Positions 49,301-61,300 of a stretch of DNA of 64,000 nucleotides are shown piece after piece. The position numbers were made by a program, and so were the translations under genes. The notes beneath the pieces are model-generated. The model did no database searches, had not been told where the DNA came from, and saw only the letters and a list, made by a program, of their open reading frames with translations. The stretch spans positions 21,814,501 to 21,878,500 of the forward strand of contig NC_088787.1 of NCBI RefSeq assembly GCF_949628265.1. The letters run 5' to 3'. The DNA comes from Cloeon dipterum. Taxonomy: Eukaryota; Arthropoda; Insecta; Ephemeroptera; Baetidae. Positions within the stretch are counted from its first letter, which is position 1. Every line of letters starts with the position of its first letter.

Positions 49301-52300
49301 GAGAACCATTCAGTAGCTCAGTGTTTTTCTCGCGAAACGGCCGCTTCTTGCTCCTGCTGTATTTCGCTCTAAAATCTGCGTTCATTCTGAATCACTCGAC
49401 CATCATTTCGCCAGTCAGCCTGCCAGCTCCGGCTGAGAATTTGATGCCGTCCACAAAAAGATCGGCGTCGTTGTCAAAAGCTAATCACCCGGTAGAACGA
49501 TTTAATTAGGCAAAACGGAACAATCAAATGATTTAATGGAAAAAAATTGTCAAAAACTCTTTCAGGTGTATTTTGTAACTAGAGCAGTTATTTGACGTTT
49601 TTTATTTTTCACTAAAAATTTTTTTTCGACAAAAATAGTCGGATATTTGTATATCTTTTAGAAGGCTTTAGACGATTTTTCTAATTAATAAAAATGCACT
49701 TTAATTTGCTTAATAAATATTTATATGGGAAAATTCTTACTTTTGAATTTTTTTTTCAGTTCTTGCGTATTCAAACGTAAGCAAAAAGCTGAGAAGTGAT
49801 TTATTATTGGAATAATTTGTTTTTTAAACAAAATTTTTATAAAGCTTAGTATAATAAAGATGAATAATTGAACCGCCTTAACAAGCACAATGATTAAGCC
49901 ATGGCAATATTACCAAAAACGGAAAATTTCAATTGTTAGCAACATTATGATCACCAAATCTTGGTTTTGAGCAATCGGCATTCCTAAATTGCACACCGTT
50001 TGACTCGCCTCTAGATAGTCGATTGGTTTTGGGTATGATCGGTGATTTCCCAACGACTCTTTCTACTTCTTTAATAAAAACCTATTAGTAAAATTGAGAT
50101 GAAATATTATTTCAATTTTATTTATTTTTTACTTTTTCACTCACTACAAAGGGTAGATTTTTATTAATTGGAAAGAGCTGTGATCAGTTCTTAAGTTTGC
50201 TGAAAGTGTAGAGCGACGCGATTTTTATCGTTACTGCAATGCATGGGGTAGAAAGGGAACGAGGGTTGATTACCCTCAAAACCCTTCGGCTATCTAGAGG
50301 AGATCGAGACGAGTCGAATGGTGTGCAGTTTTTGAGATTCTGACTGTTAGAACTCGAGATTTATTTATTTTTAATTCGAAAACAATGCCTAACTGAATAA
50401 TTCAGACGATTTGAAGTTTTAATTGACTTAAAATCGCATGATTCTTGCTCGTTTGATAACCTCATGAAGATTAATTTGACCGTCTTATATTAACAGTCCT
50501 ATAGCTGTAGCAAATACAAACCTGCATGGGTACAATTTAAAAAAAAAAAAATCGTGATTTGTTTCAAAAAGTTTGTTTATTTGATGAGCGTTTGATTGAT
50601 GACTGATAATCGCTTTTAATTTATTCCGAATATAAAACGTGACCTTTCATTTTAACGATCTGATCTGCTTTTTAGAACATCTGTCAGGGCATCAAACTCA
50701 CTCAAAACTCTCTTTCTCTGTTGTTGCAGTGTTCAAGAGACAAGACTTGGGACATTTCCACACGCCAAACATCGGATTCTCCAAGGTAAGCGCCTTTCCC
50801 ATCTCGTGTCCCTTCAATAATCAAAAAGCAATTTCCTTGCGCCGCCGTAATTTGCTTATACTTGTCCCGAAATTATTCGAGAAAAGATGGAATTTATTTC
50901 TATCTCTGTGCTTTCGGCGCGCTTGGAACAAGAGGCGCGCACCAATCTACTCTCAATCATCATTATTTCCTTCGACATAAATTACAGCACCGGACGGACG
51001 CACGGATGGAGAAAATTTTAGATAAAATTCCCGGCATTATTATTGATACATCTGTTGCGGGGGCCTCTCCACCTACAATTATGTTATCAAAAGATCAATA
51101 ATTATTTTTCAACCGCCGCGCGCGTACTCGGGGCCAGAGTTCAAGAGTAAGAAACAAATTATGCGAGCCGAACGATCGCAGAAATGACTTTTCCCCGAAA
51201 TGCGTATAGTATACGTTCGTGTAATGCAGATGTGTTAAATGAAATCGTTAAAGTTAGTGGAATATTCAGAGAAATTTTACTGTCAGGAAACTAATTTAGC
51301 AAAGAAGAATTTTTTATGATATAAAATCTGGACTTATATTTTCTTGTTGCCATTTTGATAATTATTTGTTATTTGTTGCACGATATTTTAGCTGTGAATC
51401 TGAGATGGTTGACTATGTTGTAAGCTTTTAACTGTCACGAGATTGTCAAATCTTAAAAGTAGAGCTTTACAGGCTTTAACAACTAAAAACATTTTGCATT
51501 TATCTCTACAATTTCCATTAATTAATTCATGATCGAGGACTTTTGTAAAATACAAAAAACCTAAAATTTTTAAATACTGGCGTTAAGTAACAACACTTTG
51601 TAATGCGAGTGTGGCGTAAATTGAAGTAAAATGTTGCCGCGGAGATAGTCGACGGTGCAGTGCATCTCTCGGCGCGGGCGGAGGATGATACGTGCACGCG
51701 ATCAAATTGGATCATCACCATCATTTAAAGGGAAAAAGTTCGTGACATAACTGTTGCTACACTTTAGATGCACTCGCCGCTTTAGCTTGCTTGCATCAGC
51801 TCGCGGACGGACGAACTCTGCTGCGATGATTTATCGCGGTGGGGGAGGATAGGCGCACCGAGATTCCGATCTGTGCTCTGACCTCTCGCGGGTCAGCAGG
51901 TCGTGGGAAGCCCCTCCTCTTTTAGCATCTCCTTCCGAGATGCATCTCTCAGCTCAGCAGCGCGGCGGCGGCAGCGCAAACGCTTGGCAGCGGCGTCTCG
52001 TGCAGCGAACGCAGTTAGACACAGTCCGGTGCACGCTATAATAAAATTAGCTTTTATTGCTGTATCCTCGAACCAAAACACACACAACACACACGTACCT
52101 GCAGCCGTGTGTACTTTTTGTTTACCCAGAATTTACACGCTCTCCGAAATCGATCGTTTTTTATTCGGATTCTGTGTGGGAAAAATTATTTTTGCTGCGC
52201 GATATTTTTAAAGCAATGTGCTGGAAAATGCATGAACGGAGTTTCTTAAAATTTAAAGCTGACCTTAATTTTTTAATAAAATTGACTACTTTTCAAATTG

Positions 52301-55300
52301 TAAATGTCTCCCTACTTGAATTCTTATTTTATTCCACAGCAAAGAGATTCCCCCAAAATTGGATATATCTCGACGAAAAATCTCGACGCTAAAATTCAAA
52401 TTCTTGTCAAATATCTCGAAAATAAAGGGGTTTTGTCAATGATTTTTAATCTTAATTTCTTATATATATTTTCTATACCTCTTGTCGCGATTTGTCCAAT
52501 GGTGTTCTAATTAAGAGCTCGATTTCCCTTCTGGCGAAAAAGATCGTGATTTTACAATAAAAGAGACAATTTATGCATGCTTGCTGCTCGATTAGCATAC
52601 AAAATATAGAGGCGATTTTCTCAAAAATTTAAATTGCAGCCTGAGAAATTGCTAACTTGTTTCCAATTTTTAGTTATTATATCCAGTAAGAGTGAAAAGG
52701 AATTTTTACAAATTTTCCGTAAAGCTTTACTCTAAATTTTCGATCAGAACCTCGCGGAGACTTGAATGCGTGTTTGGCTAATGATTCTCAAACGGCTCTC
52801 TCGGCGTGTGTGTGTGTGTTTTGTTCAAAGGCTGATCCTTTATGTGTGTATAGAGGTGACCTGCTGATCTCTCATTGTGTGCTGTAAAATTCTACACGCT
52901 CTCTTGCTGCTTGGAAATTTGTGTTTCGCCAGAATAAAGTCATCAACCCGCTACACACTCTCGCCTGCTGCATCCGTGTCCAATAACTCTTATCATAAGC
53001 AATTTTCTTTGTGTTCTGCTCTGCACGCCGTTTGTTTTCAATGAAAATATATGCCTTCCTAGAATTCTGCTCCACAAACATTTCGTTCGGCCAGTGCACA
53101 ATGAGAATGTCACCGCGCTAGCTGTGAGGTGTCCTTTCTAATCCCACGACCCACGCCAGTCAATGCATAAAATTCATTTCTCTCGGCAGCACGCAAAATT
53201 TGTCGCGTCATAAAACTCATGGGAAAAATATTTTCAGCTCTATACTACATCACTGAATTTTTCTGTTCCAGGCTCTCAGCGGCTTCCTGATGATGATGAC
53301 ACAAAACGGGAAACTCCTTTACATATCAGACAACGCAGCAGAATATCTCGGACACTCCATGGTGAGTTCTGAAATTAATTTATATACTCACAGTTTGATT
53401 TACGATACCACAGGAAAATGTGCAACATTAGAAAATCAACCAAATCAGTCCAAAATAAACATAATTGTTAATTTTATCAAACTTTGTATTGATAAATGTT
53501 TAAAAGCCTCCATTAAATTTTTAAAAATTACTTAAACAGCCTTTTCACTGGAGGATAAAGGAAAACTGTCAGCATTTAATTATTAAAGTGTATTTTTACT
53601 CCTTTTTGCTAGGCTGCTCCAGACGTCAATTAATTAAAAAAAAGTATCTGCCTCGATCTTTGTGAATATTTTTACAGTCAAGCGCAGCATAAAATAACAT
53701 TTTTACAAGTTGAGAAACGCAAGCGTAGAATGAAAATAAGAAAACTGGCTGGCTTCTCTCATTTGTTGTTGTTCCTTTGAAAAAGCAACTCCCTCGCACA
53801 CACCATGCACATTCTCGATTCTCGGCCGCATCCAGCGTCGTCCTTGCCCTGGACTTTTTGTCCGCGTCGAGAAACGCTCTGTCACTGCCGCAGGCCTGTG
53901 TACAAACGCAATTAAAGAGTTATGGAACAATTTTTCGTCTGAGAATAGCAGAGAAAATGTGGTGTATTAAAGGGTTTACTGTGCCATGAAGCAGTGACGA
54001 GCATTTTTCTCCAACTTTGAGTCATCCAGAGGTTTAATTTAAATTCATGCGAGGCCCAGGACGGAGGGAGGCAAGCGTACGACACAATGGGGCACGCACA
54101 AAAAGAAATTGAGAATTCCACCGACTGGCCAACGTGTTAATTGACCGTTTCATAAAAATCTAGGCGCGACGACGGCGTTTGAATCTCAATTAGCTTGATC
54201 TACGTCGCTTGAATCTTATTTAAGAACATCAGATGCCATCAAATCTCGCCTGTGAGTCACCTCTAAATTTAAATTGAATTAAAAAACACGATGTCACCAG
54301 CAGATGAAACAAAATAGAATATATATTTTAATAGAGCCCGAATCTCTAAAATAAACATAGTCCAGACATTGGTTCGGCTACTTAGCCGATTTTTTTCTTA
54401 GCTATATCGGCTTTCTTGCCATATCTGACAGGTAAATGCGTTGAAAAGCCCCCGAAATTCAAATTTTTGTTCAGATTTGTCATAGAACAAAACTTTGGAC
54501 CCCGTTGAACTCGTCTCGACATAATAAACAGCTTAATATAAATCCCAAAGTTTGAGGTAACTAAAACCGTAATTTAAAAGGAAACTCACAAATCTGAAAA
54601 TGCATTTATAATTCTTATTTTTTTTTAGTTCTTTAAATTGCAATCTTGTAGAGCGTAAAAATTACGATAGATCCACAAAAATCTGAAATAGCATTATTTC
54701 CTTTTTTTAATTGTATAATATAGTATACAAGAATGAGGCTATTTGGAATTTTTAAACATGTTCTCACGCCAAAATCTCAGCTTTCAGTGGTCAGATTTAA
54801 AATAAAAGGCAAACTAGACTATTCTCACTTTCCCCTAAATAGTAAAAGCAGTCAAAGGATGCCACCCCTTACACTCTCTTATTGCACCCTTAAACACCGT
54901 GATTTTTCAATTTATTATTACTTTTGTACCTCACTGCGCAACGAACTTGAGTGTCAATCACTAGGATACCACTTCAGTGCATCATTTTACGTGAAGACGA
55001 GTAAATAATTGTCCAGTTTTTGTAAATATGACTCTTAAAGCTCGAGATTTAGTTGACATTTTTGTGTTTTTATATGTCAGCCTACCAAAGAAAACGACGT
55101 TTTTCACCATTTCTCTGCTTCTAAGCATCAGATTTACAAAATTTGCACACCGTTCGACTCGTCTTGACCTTCCCTTCATAGCTGAAGCAGATTATAAGGG
55201 TGTACCCCTTTTCCACCCCATTTAAAATGGCAAAAACAAATATTTCGTAGGTTAGAAGCACTTTGCCCGTCTAATTGAGCATGCAAACAATTCAAAATCG

Positions 55301-58300
55301 TACAGAATGAGTTCAATCTCACCCCTAGAAGTGCTAAAACCTATTCAAGCTTGGTTGGAATTGGAAAATTGCCGTTGTTCTGAACAATTTTAATGGATCA
55401 GATTTAATCAATTTAATTTCAACTTGATCAGGGAGTCAAGTTCTTCTTTATATTTAATAGATCAAAATAACACGTTGATAAAAATTTAAATAGCTTAAAT
55501 TCTCTAGCAATGTTTTTTGTTGTATACAATTTTTGTAGATTGCATTTTTTGATTAACTTATATTGAAGCCAGCACCACATTAAAATGAACTAACTGAAAA
55601 AGGATAGTTTCCACGTTATATTCGACGTAAAAGTGTAAATAATCGAGAGTATTTCTGCATCTGCATCCCTGGTGTGCGGAGCAAATAAAGAAACACGCTA
55701 AGAGAATGGTTTCTGTCGCACGTGCTGCTAGCTTGAGGGAAGTGGCTGTGCACACAAGATTATTATTATTAAAATGCTTCCCGCAAGCCCTTTCCTCTCT
55801 GCATGCGGCGGGCGAGAAACGTAATACCTATAGTTGGTTTTTTGTCATTTTGCCAGCAAAAAATAAATAAAGGAACGATCGAGGCAGGCGCCATAAATTA
55901 TCGCACAATAGGGAGCTGAGCGCCGTGTGTCATTGTCGGCGACGCCGAGTGTGTCATGCGAGCAGCGTAATTAAAAATGGGCGTCAAGTCTTTTGCCCCG
56001 GCCGGCCGTTTTATTTTATGGCCGCTCGTATTTTAATAAAATCGCTCTCTTGCCGTTCATTATTTGGTCTTCGTCTCGCTTATATGCGCCAATTTACGCG
56101 CGCACACTGCACTCTCTCTCAAGAGAGAGACGAAAACAAGCAGCAGCGCAAATGGGAACTTTGAACCTCTTCGCGGGAGCCAAGAAAATCGGCCAATTTC
56201 TTGGCAGATGCCTCCACCATTGTGTACCGAGACCGTGTTTTCCCCTTATAATGCATTTTCACGATTCCAGTGTTTCAATGGCATTAAATTTGTAATCGGA
56301 CCGTTAGAGTTTGATCAACTAGCTGGAATGTATTGCAAATATGTAGACATTTCGAGCTTGCGACTCGGCAGCAGGGTTAGAATAATCCCGCGTTTTCCCG
56401 GAACAAACCTAACATATCACTAAAATTTCATAATTTATCGTACATTTAGCGCTTTTTTCGAACCAAATGCATTTGTTAATCTTTAATTATTTTGATAATT
56501 TATCCAATAATTTAAAAAAAATCGATTACTTTGTTTGTCTTGCTAGGCACAATATTTTTGGAAGTTTATCGGTTCGGAAAAACACAGCAAAATGAGGAAA
56601 ATCCTAAAATAGGTGCGTTTCTTCCGGCTGGCTATTTTTTGCGCAAACATTTTGAGGTGAGTTTAGACAGTTGAATATTTTCTGAGCTACCAATCGTCAA
56701 CCAACAAATTAGCAAGAATCAATCAATTCTTGAAACCACTAACTCATCTTGAGCTGCAAACACCGTCTGTAAACTGTAAATCCGCCCAAAAGTGCAAAAT
56801 TTTGGCTTGAGATTTTTCAAACTGAGAGGTTTGAATCATTAAGCTCAATCCGTTGTTCATTCAGAAAAAATGCATTTTTACGAGACCTAGGAATCATTCC
56901 AAATTTTTTCCGCTAAGGTCTTTTTTTGTTCGTTCTGAGGGGTGATCCGAGTGATGTTTGGGGTCAGTGCGGGCTGATTTGCGCCTACATTTGACTCTGA
57001 TGAGGCATTATAAAGACGTGTACTTTCGGATTTGGCAGGATTGCGAAAGCTTTCCGACTAGCTACTTGCTGTTTTACACCTTTCCAACATGCGTGAATGA
57101 TTTCACGGGACGAATGTCTAGCGTTTCAATAAAATACCCCGTTGTGGTAGACTGGGTTTCCTCCAATGAGCCGTGCGCCCATTTTATTCATTCACAATGT
57201 TATTGGGACGCGGCGTTTTCGCGAGTTGTTCGCTATCAGGGGTCGCCCATCTCTAAAGATGTGAAATGATGAAATAAAAAAAATATAGAAATATATAACA
57301 TACTATCCTAGCAGGAGCAAATTTAAAAATTTTAAGTTCTGCTTAAAATGCACTTAAATCAATTCTATATTCGGACACTCAGTTTGTACTCTAGACATTT
57401 AAAGTCGAAATTAAATTAAATCGAAGCCACAAAACTTTATTTCCTTTGCATAGGTACTGACAATGAGAGAAAATTAATTCCCTCGGATTCCTCCTGTGGG
57501 CAGATACGGATAATGTCCGATTTTAATAATGGCAAAAGCAGAAAATACATAATTTTGTGCTCACAAAAGGATCATCACCTGGCCATATATTTTTAGTGCC
57601 CACCATTCTCGGTGCATATTTAAGGAGTCGGTCATTTATTCTCTGCTCTGTGAACCCCACACAGAATCGGGAAGAACAATGCGGCATTAACTCTTGTTCC
57701 TTATTGCCCTTGCCGAGACGAGTGTGTGTGTGTTTGTGCTGAGCCCAAGACAAACACGCATCTGGCTGAAAACGAGCATAGAATGCCTGGCCAAATAATT
57801 TTGCGCGGCACAAATGACTCAATGGAAACGCGAGCTGCAATAATTGGGTTACTTTTTGTTCTGCTCTGGAGCGGTCGTAAAAAGGCAAATTTTCTCATGG
57901 GAACCTTGTGTTTGTTCGTAGGAGGACCTGTTGATCCACGGCGATTCGGTGTTCGACATCATCGACAAGCAGGACCACGCTGCCATCCAGGCCGAGCTGT
58001 CCAGAGCCACCAACAGCCTCGAAGACGAGGAACGCCTCTTCCTTTGTCGCATGAACGTTTCTAGGAATGCCCGCAGACAAATGCGATTCGGTGACCAGAA
58101 GGTACGGTCATTGATTTTCTTCTGATTTGAATCTGTTCGAACGAAAGTCCAGGTGGTTCTTTTGGTTTGTTAAACAATAAAACATCTAAATAAATATTCC
58201 CTTTTAAAACAACTGTTAGTGAATATATGTTGTTACTTGATTTTGTTGGTAATTTTGACATCAAAGATTTGTTTTGAGCGTCTCAAGTATAGATCAAATA

Positions 58301-61300
58301 AGATACAATATTTCTTGAGTTTTCAGAAAAAGAATATTGTTTACCGAGAATAGATTTTGGAAAATGATTTTTAATAATATTTGTAACTTCTATCGCAGGG
58401 TCTTGATCATTTTTAATTCAACGCTTTAAAAGAGGAATAATTAATATTAGCCCAAATTTTCAGGCAAAAAATCATTGGAAGCTCTGTTTGTCAATTTTCC
58501 ACGATTTTGCCAAATTCTGGCTTTTAACCATCGTGAATGATATTTGCAGGTTGTTTTGGTCCAGGGTCATTTTCTGCACCTACCACCCAGCCTTTGTCCG
58601 AGACAGCAACCTGTCTTCCTTGCCCGATGCACCCCGATCGCCATGCCTGAGACCAGGGAGTGTGTTGTCCAGGGCTCCACGTCCGTCTTCACCACTGTGC
58701 ACGCCATGGACATGCGATTTCTTCATCTAGATACCAAGTAATGACATAATTTTATTTATTTTCTATTATTTGCGTTGCTTTTATTTGCGTTCTTTTATTT
58801 GCTTTACTAGAGAATATAATATTTTCATTGATGTATTTATATTCATGCGGTTTTGTGGGATTTTTTTTTAATTTTAGCGAATGCATATTTCTCATCTACA
58901 TTTAGAGCAGTTAAAAAAGTTATACATTCTTTGGATTCATCTTTTGGAAAACCAAATTTAAGGTTTTAAAAATCTTGATTATCAGTTGCTTTCTGAATGT
59001 GTCGAGTGTTTTTTTGCAATTTAAAAATGGCTTCTCACCTTGGATTAATATCTTTTTGTTTCTATGTAACCATACTTTTTGTTTATGGGATAGCTTTGAT
59101 TGGTATCTATCTAATTGTGAGCTAGCACCGGCCGGTAATTTGTTTGAGTAGACTGGATTTGTAAAATATTAAAAGAAACATTTTTACTAATACAAAATTC
59201 ACACAGCAAAAAATAATTTTCCCTCTCGTCAATATTATCCGAGAGCTTTAGAGTTTAGATTCTGGGTAAAAAGTAGGGAAAAATACAAAAGTCATATACA
59301 CATGTATATGATGATTGATTTTGGAGAAAGAACCAAATCGAACATATCTTTTGTAAGAAATATAGCCACCATTGATTGGTTAACCTTTTTTGTTCCGATA
59401 AATTCACTAAATATTTATATTATTTATTTGTTTTCCAAGCAAAAACACAGATCTGTGTTAATAGGTCAATTGGAATGTTTCAGTGGCGAATTCCACTTAG
59501 GCTTCCAAAGAAGAGAACTGCTCGGCGTGTCGTGGTACCAGCTTTTGCACTGGGAGTCCTTGCGAGACGCGCAAGCCAAGCACCGACTTAGTAAGTTTTC
59601 GATTCTCTTTTCTCTCTATATCGTAGAAATTTCACTTTGACTGATCTCTATTTTGCGCGCAGTCACACAGTCGGAGCAGGAAAAGTCGTGCATTCTGCTG
59701 GTGCGGCTGCAGCGGAAAAAGGGCGACTGGGTTTGGCTGCACTGCGTGCTGCAGGTGAAGGACAGCCTGGACCACACACAGCAGGGGAACACACAGACGC
59801 ACAACAGCCCCGTCATCGTGTGCACCAACCAGGTTCTCAGGTCGGCCTCTTAAATAACTCGATCGAAACACTCTCTCTGCACTCTCGCCTTGTTTCAAAG
59901 CACAGTGACAACAATTGCAAGCTCTCCAGACCCACGACGCTTGCAACAGTTAGTTTAACAAAGCATGAAAATCTTTCTAATTAAATTTAAATTACACTCT
60001 GTGTCAAAAATAAAATTTCATGATTTTATTTATTTCTTAACTGGGTATGTATTAACTGGATTCATTAATAACCAAAATTAACTTTAAACTTAAAAAAACG
60101 CATAATTGTGCTCCTTATTATTATTTTTCTACGTGAAAATCAATGAACTTAAATGTTTTTTTCGAAACAACCATTCTCATTCCCAGTTTGATTTAAATGA
60201 CCTTTGGACGTTTTAGTGACCGGGAGGCAACAGTAATGCGCGCCAATCCGTGGTTGTACCAGTACTACACGGTCCACTCAAAATTGCAATTTGGTCTCAC
60301 CGCCTATGAGGCGCCGCAGCCGGGCTCGCGGTTGCCCAGCACACCGCTTTCCGGCAACCCCAACATGGGCCCCCAGCAGCCCTACTACGCCAACACCGGA
60401 TCAGGTGAGCAACCAGCACCTCTGTTTTTAATTTTAACGATTTTTTATATATAAATTACGGAGAGATATGCAATATCTTGGCTCTACTTCCTCGCAGGTT
60501 GCATACATGCAACAGTTTCGTAACAATTTGTAAGCATACCTTAGCTCATGACTTCTCCTTCTAAAATAAAGAAAAGTAAAATGCTTTTTTATTATAAAAA
60601 TTAAAAAGTTATTTTAATATCAATTTTATAAAAATTCAGGAAACTTATAAGGCTGTAGAGCTTGTAAAAAATCGAACCCTGATGGTGTCAGGGTAGCCCT
60701 TGAGCGATCGAAATGATTAATTATTATCAATTCAGCGAATCCTAACGGGCGCTGTATCGGTTTGATCTGTAAGACCTGCAGACAATTGGAGCGGCGAAGT
60801 CAAGAGCTTCCAGTATTATGTGCACTTTGACCCGTTTTGGAAGTCATCAGGGCGGTTAGGAAATAGTGAAAACAGCCTGATGAGCCCAAAATTTCATTCC
60901 TGAGGGCCCTGATGGCTTCCAAAGGGTCATATTGCACAGATTCTTAAAGTTCTCAAATTGGCTGTTCCAACGGTGTGCAGATATTGGAGATCGAACCAAG
61001 ACTGATCCCATCCTTTAATTGGCTACTCATAGGAATTACAATAATTTCGATCGCTCGAGGGTAACCCTGACATCATTGTTCGATTTTTATACCCCTTCTC
61101 ATGGTCTTAGGTGGCCCCAAGGGTAACCCCCTGAATTCTTTTAATTGTAAACAAATGCTAAAAAAATAAAAGCGTTTTTTTAAATATTAACGTTATTTAA
61201 TTCATTTAAAGCAATCGAGGTATGTGTCGAAAATAGCCCTGCAGAACCACAATAAAGATCATTTGAAACTAAATTATACCTGCACAAACGTGAACTCACA

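Larger units (their letters stand above)
53362..57054 (+). other. dys intron 3, main part
   Basis: GC-richer at 53750–54200 and 55660–56400. It holds repeat copies at 54495–54521 and 55028–55180 (family B pieces) and 54861–54975. No exon is recognised. Confidence 0.5.

Noticed and set aside
57523..58052. Minus-strand frames over dys exon 4
   Set aside because: Antisense shadows of the PAS-A exon, whose plus-strand frame has matching splice sites and homology.
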